DNA of 64,000 bases from Bradyrhizobium sediminis. GTDB taxonomy: Bacteria; Pseudomonadota; Alphaproteobacteria; Rhizobiales; Xanthobacteraceae. A model generated the notes under the pieces. The model saw only the letters and a list, made by a program, of their open reading frames with translations, searched no databases and had not been told where the DNA came from. Positions 18,054 through 27,072 of the stretch are shown one piece after another. The translations under genes were made by a program, and so were the position numbers. The number at the start of each line of letters is the position of its first letter. Within the stretch, counting starts at the first letter, position 1. The stretch is from NCBI RefSeq assembly GCF_018736105.1, contig NZ_CP076135.1, positions 558,001-622,000 of the forward strand. The letters run 5' to 3'.

Positions 18054-19163
18054 ATGAGGGTCGGAGACAGGCACTTCCGCAGCATCTGGCTCGAGCAGGA
18101 CGGCTGGTCGGTCGGCGCGATCGACCAGCGCCGGCTGCCGCACGATTTTGTCACGGTCCGGCTCGCGACCTCCGGTGCCGCGGCGGATGCGATCCGGTCG
18201 ATGCTGGTGCGCGGTGCGCCATTGATCGGCGCGACCGCGGCCTACGGGGTCGCGCTGGCGATGCGGGCCGACCCGTCGGATATAGCACTCGATCAGGCCT
18301 GCAAGACGCTGATGGCGACCCGGCCGACGGCGATCAACCTGCGGTGGGCGCTCGACGAGATGCGGACCCTGTTGCGGCCGTTGCCGCCGCAGCAGCGGAC
18401 CGCAGCCGCCTACGCGCGCGCGACCGCTATTGCCGAAGAAGACATCGCCATCAACCAGGGCATCGGCCGGAACGGCCTCGAGCTGATCGAAAAGATCGCC
18501 GCCACCAAGCAACAGGGCGAGCGCATCAACGTGCTGACCCATTGCAACGCCGGCTGGCTGGCGACGGTCGACTGGGGCACCGCGACCGCGCCGGTCTATC
18601 TGGCGCACGACCGCGGCCACTCCATCCACGTCTGGGTCGACGAGACCCGCCCGCGCAATCAGGGCGCCTCGCTGACCGCCTGGGAGCTCGGCCATCACGG
18701 CGTGCCGCATACCGTCATCCCCGACAACACCGGCGGGCATCTGATGCAGCATGGCATGGTCGATCTCGTGATCGTCGGCACCGACCGCGTCACCGCCGAC
18801 GGCGACGTCTGCAACAAGATCGGCACCTACCTGAAGGCACTCGCCGCGCATGACAATGGCGTGCCGTTCTATGTGGCGCTGCCGTCGCCGACCATCGATT
18901 TCAGCGTCGCCGACGGGGTCAGGGAGATTCCGATCGAGCAGCGCGGCGCCGAGGAAGTCACGCACATGACGGGGCAGACCGCCGATGGCAGGATCGAGAC
19001 GGTGCGGATCGTGCCTGACGGTTCGCCGGTTGCGAATTATGGTTTTGATGTCACGCCGGCGCGGCTGGTGACGGGGCTGATCACCGAGCGCGGGGTGCTG
19101 AAGCCCGATCGCGCCGCGCTGGCTGCCGCGTTCCCCGAGCGGACAGCGGCAGCGGCCGAATAG
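18054..19163 (+). CDS. mtnA: S-methyl-5-thioribose-1-phosphate isomerase
   Basis: 369-residue aldose-ketose isomerase converting methylthioribose-1-P to methylthioribulose-1-P. It belongs to the eIF2B-alpha-like superfamily. The RGAPLIGATAAYG segment, the catalytic cysteine in LTHCNAGWLAT and the catalytic aspartate in VGTDRVTADGDVCNKIGTY are all present. It lies between mtnP (25 bases) and the aldolase/SDR gene (18 bases), so translation is probably coupled within one operon. Confidence 0.95.
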   Translation: MRVGDRHFRSIWLEQDGWSVGAIDQRRLPHDFVTVRLATSGAAADAIRSMLVRGAPLIGATAAYGVALAMRADPSDIALDQACKTLMATRPTAINLRWALDEMRTLLRPLPPQQRTAAAYARATAIAEEDIAINQGIGRNGLELIEKIAATKQQGERINVLTHCNAGWLATVDWGTATAPVYLAHDRGHSIHVWVDETRPRNQGASLTAWELGHHGVPHTVIPDNTGGHLMQHGMVDLVIVGTDRVTADGDVCNKIGTYLKALAAHDNGVPFYVALPSPTIDFSVADGVREIPIEQRGAEEVTHMTGQTADGRIETVRIVPDGSPVANYGFDVTPARLVTGLITERGVLKPDRAALAAAFPERTAAAAE

Positions 19164-19181
19164 CGAGAGGGAAGAAAACCC

Positions 19182-21236
19182 ATGCAGAGCGCCTGGAACG
19201 ATCGCGACGCCGAAGCGGCGGTGGCCCGCTACGAAAACCTCGGCCGCGACGTGGCGCTGCGGGTCTATACCACCCGGCTGTTGGGCCAGGATCCGCGGCT
19301 GGTGCTGCATGGCGGCGGCAATACCTCGGTGAAGACGGAAGTCGCCGATCTCAACGGCGATATGGTGGACGTGCTCTGCGTCAAGGGCTCCGGCTGGGAC
19401 ATGGGCTCGATCGAGCCGGCCGGCCTGCCGGCGGTGCGGCTGGCGCCGCTTGTAAAACTTCGTGCCCGCGAAAAACTTTCCGACGAGGAAATGGTGCGGC
19501 TGCAGCGCGCCAATCTGATCGACCCGATGGCGCCGAACCCTTCCGTCGAGGCGCTGCTGCACGCCTTCATCCCGTACAAATTCGTCGATCACACCCATTC
19601 GACCGCGGTGCTGGCGCTGACCGACCAGCCGGACGGCGAGGCGCTATGCCGTGAAGTCTATGGCAAGCGTGTCGGCTATGTGCCCTACATCATGCCGGGC
19701 TTCGGTCTGGCAAAGGCCGCGGCTGACGTGTTCGCCGCGGACCCTTCGGTCGAGGGCCTGGTCCTGGTCAAGCACGGCATCTTCAGCTTCGGCGCCGATG
19801 CGCGGGAAGCCTATGAGCGCATGATCGCGCTGGTGGGCCTGGCCGAAGCGCGGCTGGCGAAGAATCGCAAGCCTGCTTTCGTCAGCGCCAGGCTGCCGGC
19901 CCGTCCGGCGCCGGTCGCGGCGGTCGCGCCGATCATCCGCGGCGCCTGCAGTCTGCCGGATGGCAAGTCGGATGGCGCCTGGAAACGCTTCGTGCTCGAT
20001 TTCCGCGGCGATGCTGCGGTGATGAATTTCGTCAACGGCGCCGACGTGGCGCGCTACGGCCAGGCCGGCGTGGTGACGCCGGACCACAATATCCGCATCA
20101 AGAACAAGCCGCTGGTGGTTGCGGCGCCCGGGGAGGGCGATCTCACCGGTTTCAGGACCGCGGTCCGCGATGCGGTCGCAGCCTATGGCTTAACCTACAA
20201 GGATTATTTTGCCCGTAACAACGCCCGCGTCGGCGGCATCAAGACCATGCTCGATCCCTCGCCGCGCGTGGTGCTGGTGCCCGGCGTCGGCCTGTTCGGG
20301 CTCGGCCGCAGCAAGAAGGATGCGAGGGTTGCCGCCGACCTCGCCGAGGCGGCGATTGCCACCATCACGGATGCGGAAGCGGTCGGCCGTTTCGAGCCGC
20401 TGCCGGAATCCGATCTGTTCGACGTCGAATACTGGTCGCTGGAGCAGGCCAAACTCGGCAGCGCCAAGGAGCCGCCGCTCGCCGGGCAGGTCGCCGTCAT
20501 CACCGGCGCGGCCGGCGCGATCGGATTCGCAACCGCCAGGGCGTTCGCGGCAGCCGGCGCCGAAGTGGCGTTGCTCGATGTCGACGAGGCCGCAGCAAAG
20601 GCCAAAGCCAAGGCGATCGGCGGCGCGGCGCTTGGGCTGAAATGCGACGTCACCGATGCCGCATCGGTGCGTGACGCGTTCGCGCAGGTCGCATCCATCT
20701 TCGGCGGCGTCGACATCGCCATATCGAATGCCGGCGCCGCCTGGCAGGGCCGGATCGGCGAGGTCGACGAGACGGTGCTGCGAAAAAGTTTCGAGCTGAA
20801 TTTCTACGGCCACCAGCGCGTGGCGCAGGCCGCGGTCAAGATCATGCGGGCGCAGGGCACCGGCGGCTGCCTGCTGTTCAATGTCTCCAAACAGGCGGTC
20901 AATCCCGGCCCGGACTTCGGTCCCTACGGCCTGCCCAAGGCGGCGACGCTGTTCCTGGTGCGGCAATACGCGGTCGATTACGGCAACGAAGGTATCCGCG
21001 CCAACGCCGTCAATGCCGACCGGATCCGCTCCGGTCTTCTGACCGAAGAGATGATCACGTCGCGCTCGAAGGTTCGCGGGCTGAGCGAGCAGGCCTATAT
21101 GCGCGGCAACCTGCTCGGCCGCGAAGTGGCGGCCGAGGATGTCGCGCAGGCGTTCCTGGCCCAGGCGCTGGCGCTCAAGACCACCGCCGACGTCACCACC
21201 GTCGACGGCGGCAACATCGCCGCCGCGCTGCGGTGA
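19182..21236 (+). CDS. Bifunctional class II aldolase / short-chain dehydrogenase
   Basis: 684-residue two-domain enzyme. Residues 1 to about 400 are a class II (zinc) aldolase of the RhaD/fuculose-1-P aldolase type, with a GGGNTSVK phosphate loop, HTHSTAVLAL (metal histidines) and LVLVKHGIFSFG. Residues about 430-684 are an SDR with VAVITGAAGAIGFATARAF (Rossmann), SNAGAAWQG and the YGLPKAA catalytic Tyr/Lys. Behind mtnP and mtnA, a likely job is cleavage of methylthioribulose-1-P to DHAP and methylthioacetaldehyde, with the SDR domain acting on the aldehyde. No mtnB/C/D is nearby. By family alone it could be rhamnulose-1-P aldolase/lactaldehyde dehydrogenase, but there are no rhamnose genes here. 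Confidence 0.85.
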   Translation: MQSAWNDRDAEAAVARYENLGRDVALRVYTTRLLGQDPRLVLHGGGNTSVKTEVADLNGDMVDVLCVKGSGWDMGSIEPAGLPAVRLAPLVKLRAREKLSDEEMVRLQRANLIDPMAPNPSVEALLHAFIPYKFVDHTHSTAVLALTDQPDGEALCREVYGKRVGYVPYIMPGFGLAKAAADVFAADPSVEGLVLVKHGIFSFGADAREAYERMIALVGLAEARLAKNRKPAFVSARLPARPAPVAAVAPIIRGACSLPDGKSDGAWKRFVLDFRGDAAVMNFVNGADVARYGQAGVVTPDHNIRIKNKPLVVAAPGEGDLTGFRTAVRDAVAAYGLTYKDYFARNNARVGGIKTMLDPSPRVVLVPGVGLFGLGRSKKDARVAADLAEAAIATITDAEAVGRFEPLPESDLFDVEYWSLEQAKLGSAKEPPLAGQVAVITGAAGAIGFATARAFAAAGAEVALLDVDEAAAKAKAKAIGGAALGLKCDVTDAASVRDAFAQVASIFGGVDIAISNAGAAWQGRIGEVDETVLRKSFELNFYGHQRVAQAAVKIMRAQGTGGCLLFNVSKQAVNPGPDFGPYGLPKAATLFLVRQYAVDYGNEGIRANAVNADRIRSGLLTEEMITSRSKVRGLSEQAYMRGNLLGREVAAEDVAQAFLAQALALKTTADVTTVDGGNIAAALR

Positions 21237-21278
21237 ATAGCGCCGACGCCTCTATCGCCGGGAAGAGGTGCATCAGCG

Positions 21279-21911
21279 CTAGCGCAACACCAGTCCCGTC
21301 GCCGCCTCGAGTTCGGCGATGGCTTGCGGCGCGTTGGCGACCTTGATCGTGGTCATGCCCATGTCGCGCGCCGGCTTCAGGTTGACGCCGAGATCGTCGA
21401 GATAGACGCAACGCCTGGGATCGACGCCGAGCGTTGCCACCATCATCTGATAGATGCGCGGATCGGGCTTGCGCAGGCCGATCTTGGCGGACTCGATGAT
21501 GTGATCGAACAGCGCCATCACCTCCGCGACGTAAAGCGAGCGGCCGCTGTGGCTGCCGATCGCGTTGGCGGGAAGGTTGTTGGTGATGCAGCCGGTCTTG
21601 AACCGGGCTTTCACCCGCGTCAGCGCCTCGACCATTTCGGGCCGCAGATCGCCCGACAGCAGCGGCAACACCTCCTTGCCGCGCACCTCCGCGCCGAGCG
21701 CCAACGATTCCGCGGCGAACAGCCGGTCGAAGGTTTCGAGGTCCACCTCGGCGCGCTCGAACTTCGCCCAGGCGTTCTCCCAGTGATTATGGGCGTTGGT
21801 GCGCCGGATGATGTCGGCGGGCAGCCCGCGTTCGGTCTCGAACCGCGCGAAGGCCTCGAACGGCGAAGTGGTGAGCACCCCGCCAAAATCCCAGATTACT
21901 GCCTCGATCAT
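21279..21911 (-). CDS. HAD-superfamily phosphatase (HAD-IA)
   Basis: 210-residue haloacid-dehalogenase-type hydrolase. The motifs are variant at the N-terminus: VIWDFGGVLT carries the first Asp, but the second catalytic position (DxD) is Gly-Gly, as in epoxide-hydrolase N-domain-like members. Also visible are GCITNN (motif II), AKIGLRKPDPRIY (motif III Lys) and CVYLDDLGVNL (motif IV). Length fits HAD-IA. It converges on the aldolase gene and is not obviously part of that operon. The substrate is unknown. Confidence 0.85.
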   Translation of the reverse strand: MIEAVIWDFGGVLTTSPFEAFARFETERGLPADIIRRTNAHNHWENAWAKFERAEVDLETFDRLFAAESLALGAEVRGKEVLPLLSGDLRPEMVEALTRVKARFKTGCITNNLPANAIGSHSGRSLYVAEVMALFDHIIESAKIGLRKPDPRIYQMMVATLGVDPRRCVYLDDLGVNLKPARDMGMTTIKVANAPQAIAELEAATGLVLR

Positions 21912-22066
21912 CTTTTTCCCGCCAATGCGAACGCCGATTTTGCATGACGGCTAACACGGCCCCCGGGGCAGGGCCAGCCCGCCGGTGGTTTTGCCGCCCC
22001 GCAGAATTTGGAGTGGCTGGCGCCTTCCTGTAAGTTGCCGCCGCCGTCCTGCCGCGAGGGAACGCC

Positions 22067-22470
22067 ATGAAAGCCTTTGACACCATCATTACCGAATCTG
22101 CGGGTTCCATTGCCGGGCCGTGGCGGCGGCCGCGCCAGATGCTGCATGCGCAGGTCTACGATTCCCATGCCTCGATTCACGATGATGCGACGGCGCAGAA
22201 ACTGGGATTCCAAGGCGGCACCATCGAGGGGCCGACGCATTTCAGCCAGTTCGCGCCGCTGTGCGTGAGCGTGTGGGGCAATGCCTGGTTCGAGACCGGA
22301 TGCATCTCCGCGCATTATCGCAATCCCTCCTTCGAGGGCGAGGAGGTGCAGGCGCGACCACGGTGTTTGCGTCCGGCGATTTGCCGGTCGCCATCATGCT
22401 GCTGAACATGGCCAGCATCAAGGATTCCTATTCGCCGTATCGGAAGGAACATAGCGAGCTCTACGCGTGA
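22067..22470 (+). pseudogene. MaoC-like/hot-dog protein with internal out-of-frame deletion
   Basis: The first ~97 codons read as the N-terminus of a MaoC-like family: AGPWRRPRQMLHAQVYDSHA, LGFQGGTIEGPTHFSQFAPL, then ISAHYRNPSFEGEEVQA. At about 22353-22358 the meaningful reading jumps frame and continues TTVFASGDLPVAIMLLNMAS then YSPYRKEHSELYA, the C-terminus of the same family as I remember it. Full-length relatives are about 290-300 residues. Roughly 170 central codons are missing and the junction is frameshifted, so the continuous frame ends early at 22405. No working product is expected. Confidence 0.75.
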
Positions 22471-23243
22471 CGCCTGCTGCGATGAAAATCCCGGCCGCGA
22501 TGATCGCGGGCCTGGCGCTGCTGCTGGCCTCGCCGGCCCACGCCATCGTCGGCGGCGGCGTGCCGTCGGCCGAGGGCGTCGGCCGCGCCGTCGTCACCAT
22601 TGTCGGCTCGCGCGGCAATTTTTGTACGGGCGCGTTGATTGCACCGAAACTGGTGTTGACCGCGGCGCATTGCGTGCAGCCGGGCGCGACCTACAAGATC
22701 GTCGACTATGGTGCGGACCGGCAGCCGCAACTGCAGGACGTGAAGAGTGTAGCCATCCATCCCGCCTTCAGTATGAAGGCCATGACTTCGCATCGCGCCA
22801 CTGCCGACGTGGCGTTGCTGCAGCTCGATGCGGCTGCGAAGGGAAAGAGCCCGGCGCTGCTTGGCATACCCGCGATTCCCATTGTCGTCGGCAGCCGCTT
22901 CACCATCGCCGGCATCGGCGTCGCCGTTCGCGGCGACGGCAAGAGCGGCGGGACCATTCGTGCCGCCGGTCTGGTCGCGACCGGCAAGCCGGGGACGCTG
23001 CAAATTCGTTTGGTCGATCCGGCCGGGCAGGGCACGCGCGACGGACTTGGCGCCTGCACCGGAGATTCCGGCGGACCGGTGTTCGAGGACAAGCAGAGCG
23101 GCCCGGCCATCGTCGGCATCGTCAGCTGGTCGACCGGGGCGAACGGCGCCGCGGGCTGCGGCGGACTCACCGGCGTCACGCCGCTGACGCTCTACCGGGA
23201 CTGGATTTTGCAGACCGCGCGCCAATGGGGCTCTGTGCTGTGA
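22467..23243 (+). CDS. Secreted trypsin-like serine protease (S1 family)
   Basis: 258-residue chymotrypsin-fold protease. A signal peptide (about residues 7-26, ending SPAHA) is followed directly by IVGG at 27-30, so signal peptidase cleavage would itself expose the Ile-Val N-terminus. The triad is complete: His68 (LTAAHC), Asp114 (ATADVALLQ) and Ser201 (TGDSGGPVF). Cysteine spacing supports disulfides. The GTG start at 22467 overlaps the stop of the MaoC-like remnant; ATG at 22482 is the alternative and gives a cleaner signal peptide. Confidence 0.9.
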   Translation: MTPAAMKIPAAMIAGLALLLASPAHAIVGGGVPSAEGVGRAVVTIVGSRGNFCTGALIAPKLVLTAAHCVQPGATYKIVDYGADRQPQLQDVKSVAIHPAFSMKAMTSHRATADVALLQLDAAAKGKSPALLGIPAIPIVVGSRFTIAGIGVAVRGDGKSGGTIRAAGLVATGKPGTLQIRLVDPAGQGTRDGLGACTGDSGGPVFEDKQSGPAIVGIVSWSTGANGAAGCGGLTGVTPLTLYRDWILQTARQWGSVL

Positions 23244-23291
23244 ATTCGCGGATTGATCTGGCGCATTGCGCGGCCGATCATTGGTCACTAG

Positions 23292-23386
23292 AGCGTTTTC
23301 AAGCGAAGTGGATACCGGTTCGCGTGAAGAAAACGCGTCAAAACAAAAGATGGAGCCCCGTTCCGCTTCAATCGGAACGGAAAAGG
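23292..23386. repeat. Bradyrhizobium-type intergenic repeat, tandem copy 1
   Basis: 95-bp unit beginning AGCGTTTTCAAGCGAAGTGG and containing CGTGAAGAAAACGCGTC. It ends in an inverted repeat (CCGTTCCGCTTCAATCGGAACGG). The unit is repeated almost exactly at 23395-23490 after an 8-base spacer, and a diverged third copy lies at 34219-34318. Confidence 0.85.
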
Positions 23387-23394
23387 GTCACCAA

Positions 23395-23490
23395 AGCGTT
23401 TTCAAGCGAAGTGGATACCGGTTCGCGTGAAGAAAACGCGTCAAAACAAAAAGATGGAGCCCCGTTCCGCTTCAATCGGAACGGAAAAGG
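23395..23490. repeat. Bradyrhizobium-type intergenic repeat, tandem copy 2
   Basis: Second tandem copy, differing from copy 1 by one added A in the A-run near its middle. It ends about 50 bases before the monooxygenase start, so it probably lies in that gene's leader or promoter region. Confidence 0.85.
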
Positions 23491-23541
23491 CTCCAGAGGC
23501 AAGCTGCTAACGAGTTGCAAATCGGGAGAGAAACAAAAACC

Positions 23542-25053
23542 ATGAATGTAACCGCACCCCTCCGCACCATGTCCGCCGCGCAGGCGGTCGAGCATTTCGA
23601 TGTCCTGATCGTCGGCGCCGGCATTTCCGGCGTCGGCAGCGCCTATCACCTTACCAAGCAGCTCCCGGGCACCACCTTTGTCGTTCTGGAAGAGCAGGAG
23701 AGTTTTGGCGGCACCTGGCTGACCCACAAATATCCGGGCATCCGCTCCGACAGCGACCTGCACACCTTCGGCTATCGCTTCAAGCCCTGGGTCGGCCCGC
23801 CGATCGCGACCGCCGACGAAATCCGCGCCTATATGGGCGAGGTGATCGACGAGAACGATCTCGCGAGGCACATCCGCTACCGCCATCGCATCAATTCGGC
23901 GAAGTGGTCGAGCGAAACCAATCGATGGACCGTCGAAGCGGTCGACCAGGCCAGCGGCGAGGCCCGAACCTTCACCGCGAACTTTCTCTGGATGTGCCAG
24001 GGCTATTACCGTCATTCGGAAGGCTACACCCCTGAATGGCAGGGGATGGCGGACTACAAGGGCCGCATCATCCATCCGCAGCGCTGGCCCGGGGATCTGG
24101 ACCTGTCGGGCAAGAAGGTCGTGGTGATCGGCTCCGGCGCGACCGCGGCGACGTTGATCCCGGCAATTGCGGACAAGTGCGAACATGTCACCATGCTGCA
24201 GCGTTCGCCGACCTATTTCAGAACCGGCCGCAACGCCATCGAACTGGCCGAGCAGCTCCGGCAGTTGCAGGTCAAGGAGGAATGGATCCACGAGATCGTG
24301 CGCCGCAAGATCCTGTTCGATCAGGACCTGTTCACCCGCCTCTCCTTTACCGAGCCGGAGAAGATCAAGCAGGAACTGCTCAACGGCATTCGCGCCGCGC
24401 TCGGGCCCGGTTCGGACGACATCGTCGAGAAGCATTTCACCCCGAAATACCGGCCGTGGCGGCAGCGCATCGCCTTCGTGCCCGACGCCGACCTGTTCGA
24501 GGCGGTCAAGAGCGGCAAGGCTTCGGTGGTGACCGACGAGATCGACCGCTTCACCAAGGACGGCATCCTGCTGAAATCCGGCGAGACGCTCATAGCCGAC
24601 ATCATCGTCACCGCGACCGGGTTCAACCTCAATGTGCTCGGCGACATCGCCTTCGAGATCGACGGCAAGCCGCTCGATTTCTCCGATACCGTGACCTATC
24701 GCGGCATGATGTTCACCGGCATCCCGAACATGGCCTGGGTGTTCGGCTATTTCCGCGCCAGCTGGACGCTGCGCACCGATCTGGTGGCGGACTTCGTCTG
24801 CCGGCTGCTGGCGCACATGAAGGAGAAGGGCGCGAAGAAGGTGGTGCCGGCGCTACGGCCGCAGGAAGGCAATATGCCGTTGCATTCCTGGATCGATCCG
24901 GAGAATTTCAATCCCGGCTATATGATGCGCAATATGCATCTGTTGCCCAAGCGCGGCGACAAGCCGGAATGGCAGCACAGCCAGGATTACTGGGCCGAGA
25001 AGGATGAAATCCCGGCGATCGACCTCGACGATGCGGCGTTCGTATACGATTAG
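23542..25053 (+). CDS. Flavin-dependent monooxygenase, Baeyer-Villiger type
   Basis: 503-residue NADPH/FAD monooxygenase. The start is the ATG at 23542 with GGGAGAG about 12 bases upstream. The first Rossmann motif is VGAGISGVGSAYHL. FGGTWLTHKYPGIRSDSD is the flavin-contact region, and YKGRIIHPQRWP matches the Baeyer-Villiger fingerprint FxGxxxHxxxWP with Tyr for Phe. The second, NADPH-binding Rossmann motif is VIGSGATAATLIPAI. It inserts oxygen into a ketone or aldehyde, or oxidises a heteroatom. Neighbouring acyl-CoA enzymes suggest a role in degrading a hydrophobic compound. Confidence 0.88.
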   Translation: MNVTAPLRTMSAAQAVEHFDVLIVGAGISGVGSAYHLTKQLPGTTFVVLEEQESFGGTWLTHKYPGIRSDSDLHTFGYRFKPWVGPPIATADEIRAYMGEVIDENDLARHIRYRHRINSAKWSSETNRWTVEAVDQASGEARTFTANFLWMCQGYYRHSEGYTPEWQGMADYKGRIIHPQRWPGDLDLSGKKVVVIGSGATAATLIPAIADKCEHVTMLQRSPTYFRTGRNAIELAEQLRQLQVKEEWIHEIVRRKILFDQDLFTRLSFTEPEKIKQELLNGIRAALGPGSDDIVEKHFTPKYRPWRQRIAFVPDADLFEAVKSGKASVVTDEIDRFTKDGILLKSGETLIADIIVTATGFNLNVLGDIAFEIDGKPLDFSDTVTYRGMMFTGIPNMAWVFGYFRASWTLRTDLVADFVCRLLAHMKEKGAKKVVPALRPQEGNMPLHSWIDPENFNPGYMMRNMHLLPKRGDKPEWQHSQDYWAEKDEIPAIDLDDAAFVYD

Positions 25054-25069
25054 GAACAGCATCAACAAT

Positions 25070-25216
25070 CGTCGTCCCGGCCTTGAGCCGGGACCCGTAA
25101 CCCCGGTCGTCTGTTGTGGGATGAAGGTCTCTAGTCCGGAGCTCAAACGATAAGCCGCGGCGCCGCGATGAGCGCTTGCGCTCACGCTGGGGTCCCGGCT
25201 CGAGGCCGGGACGACG
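25070..25216. repeat. Paired GTCGTCCCGG hairpin repeat
   Basis: A 26-bp arm at 25070-25095 is matched by its reverse complement at 25191-25216 with one mismatch; each arm is also a small hairpin (CCCGG...CCGGG). It lies between the convergent monooxygenase and acyl-CoA ligase genes, so it may serve as a bidirectional terminator. The same family occurs at 40750-40891. Confidence 0.8.
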
Positions 25217-25235
25217 GAGAGAGTATCGTGAGTTC

Positions 25236-26783
25236 CTACGACGCGACGGCCTGATCCGTAACCTTCGCCGCGCCGAAATTCGCGCGCAAGGTCGGCTTGT
25301 GGATCTTGCCGGTGGCGTTGCGCGGCAGCGCGTCGATGAATTTTATCAGGCGCGGGCGCTTGAAGCGCGCGAGGTTCTTCTCGCAATGCGCGTGAATCTC
25401 CGCTTCGGTGATGCTGTGGCCGGGCTTCACCGCGATGATCGCCATGCCGGTTTCGCCCCACTGCTCGCTTGGGATGCCGATCACGGCGGCTTCGGCAATC
25501 GCGGTGAGCTGGTGCAGCACGTTCTCGACCTCGGCCGGATAGACGTTCTCGCCGCCGGAGATGTACATGTCCTTCCAGCGGTCGACGATGTAGTAGAACC
25601 CTTCTTCGTCGATCCGCGCGGCGTCGCCGGTATGCAGCCAGCCATCGGTGAACGACGAGGCATTGGCGTCCGGCCGGTTCCAGTAGCCGGGCGTGATGTT
25701 CGGTCCCTTCACCCATAATTCGCCGAGTTCGCCGACGCCGGCATCCGACCCGTCGGGCCGGACGATCCGCACTTCGGTATGCAGCACCGGCTTGCCGGAG
25801 GAGCCGGCCTTGCGCGCGGCGTCCTCCTTGTCGAGCGTCAATACCGCCGGCGACGTCTCGGTCATGCCGTAGCCCTGCTGCAGCGCGACGCCGCGCTCTT
25901 CCCACACTTTCAACAGCGGCACCGGCATCGGCGCGCCGCCGACGCCGCCGATGATGAGGCGGCTGAAGTCGGACGTCGCGAACGAAGGATGCTGCGCCAT
26001 GAACTGGTAGATCGAGGGCACGCCGAAGAACTGGTTGATGCCGCGCGCGGGATCGCTGATCAGCTGCAGCGCTGCGCCGGGATCGAAGGCGCGCATGATC
26101 AGCACGGTGCCGCCGGCATGCAGCACCGGGTTGGTGTAGCAATTGAGCCCGCCGGTATGGAACAGCGGCAGTACCGTGAGCAGCACCGTCGACGGCGAGA
26201 CATAGGCCGGGCCGCCGAGATTGACGCAGTTCCAGAACGTCATGCCGTGGGTGATGATGGCGCCCTTGGGCTGGCCCGTGGTGCCCGAGGTGTACATGAT
26301 GGTCGAGATGTCATCGAGCGTGACGAGTTCGGCATTGTCGAGCGGCATGGCGGCGGTGATCGCCGCCTCATAGGACCCGCCGGGTCCGAGCAGCAGCGCG
26401 GAGGCCACGTTGCACTTTTTCGCCACCGCAAGCGCGACCTCGGCCAGCTCTGTGTCGTGGATCATCAGCACAGGCGCGGCGTCGCCGACGATGTATTGCA
26501 GCTCGGGGACGGTGAGGCGGGTGTTCAGCGGCAGGAACACCGCGCCGATCCGCCCACAGGCGAACTGCACTTCCAGCGTATCGGTCGTGTTCAGCGCCAG
26601 CACGGCGACGCGGTCGCCGCGCTTGACCTTCAACCGGTCGCGCAGATACGCGGCGAGGCGCGAAATCCGGGAATCGAACTGCGCGTAGGTGTAACTGCGT
26701 CCGCTGCCGAGATCGACCACCGCCGGCTTGTCCGGCGTGCGGCGGCCGAAATGCGCGATCCAGTCGTAATGGCGAACCGGCAA
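25236..26783 (-). CDS. Acyl-CoA synthetase (fatty-acid-CoA ligase type)
   Basis: 515-residue ANL-superfamily ligase that makes acyl-CoA via acyl-AMP. The P-loop-like TIMYTSGTTGQPKGAIITHG, GYGMTETSP (A5), WLHTGDAARIDEEG (A7), DRWKDMYISGGENVYPAEVE (A8) and the C-terminal catalytic lysine in LPRNATGKIHK are all visible. It is divergent from the acyl-CoA dehydrogenase at 27073, across about 290 bases. The acyl substrate cannot be read. Length is typical of medium- or branched-chain and aromatic-acid ligases. Confidence 0.92.
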   Translation of the reverse strand: MPVRHYDWIAHFGRRTPDKPAVVDLGSGRSYTYAQFDSRISRLAAYLRDRLKVKRGDRVAVLALNTTDTLEVQFACGRIGAVFLPLNTRLTVPELQYIVGDAAPVLMIHDTELAEVALAVAKKCNVASALLLGPGGSYEAAITAAMPLDNAELVTLDDISTIMYTSGTTGQPKGAIITHGMTFWNCVNLGGPAYVSPSTVLLTVLPLFHTGGLNCYTNPVLHAGGTVLIMRAFDPGAALQLISDPARGINQFFGVPSIYQFMAQHPSFATSDFSRLIIGGVGGAPMPVPLLKVWEERGVALQQGYGMTETSPAVLTLDKEDAARKAGSSGKPVLHTEVRIVRPDGSDAGVGELGELWVKGPNITPGYWNRPDANASSFTDGWLHTGDAARIDEEGFYYIVDRWKDMYISGGENVYPAEVENVLHQLTAIAEAAVIGIPSEQWGETGMAIIAVKPGHSITEAEIHAHCEKNLARFKRPRLIKFIDALPRNATGKIHKPTLRANFGAAKVTDQAVAS

Positions 26784-27072
26784 AGTCTCCTCCTGGGATG
26801 TGGCGGTCTTGCGCCGCGCATTGCTTGATTTTACGCCCTATCTTTCAGTTGGCGGCCGTATCGGGATACAGTCTTGCGTCGAGGCGCTGGGCTGTGGCGC
26901 GACCAGCCCGCTTTCGCGGGCGACGACGGTTGAGGGTGTAGACACAGCTTCGCGATCTCGCGGTTCTTGTCGCCCGAGCTTTGCGGACTCCGCGGCCCCA
27001 GCCACTCGACGCAAGTTAGATCGCCGGTTTCCGGACATCGTGCGCCGCACAAGAATCAACGGAGCGAAGCGG

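Noticed and set aside
23292..23490. CRISPR array
   Set aside because: Only two ~95-bp units with an 8-base spacer; repeats are too long, spacers too short and no cas gene is present.
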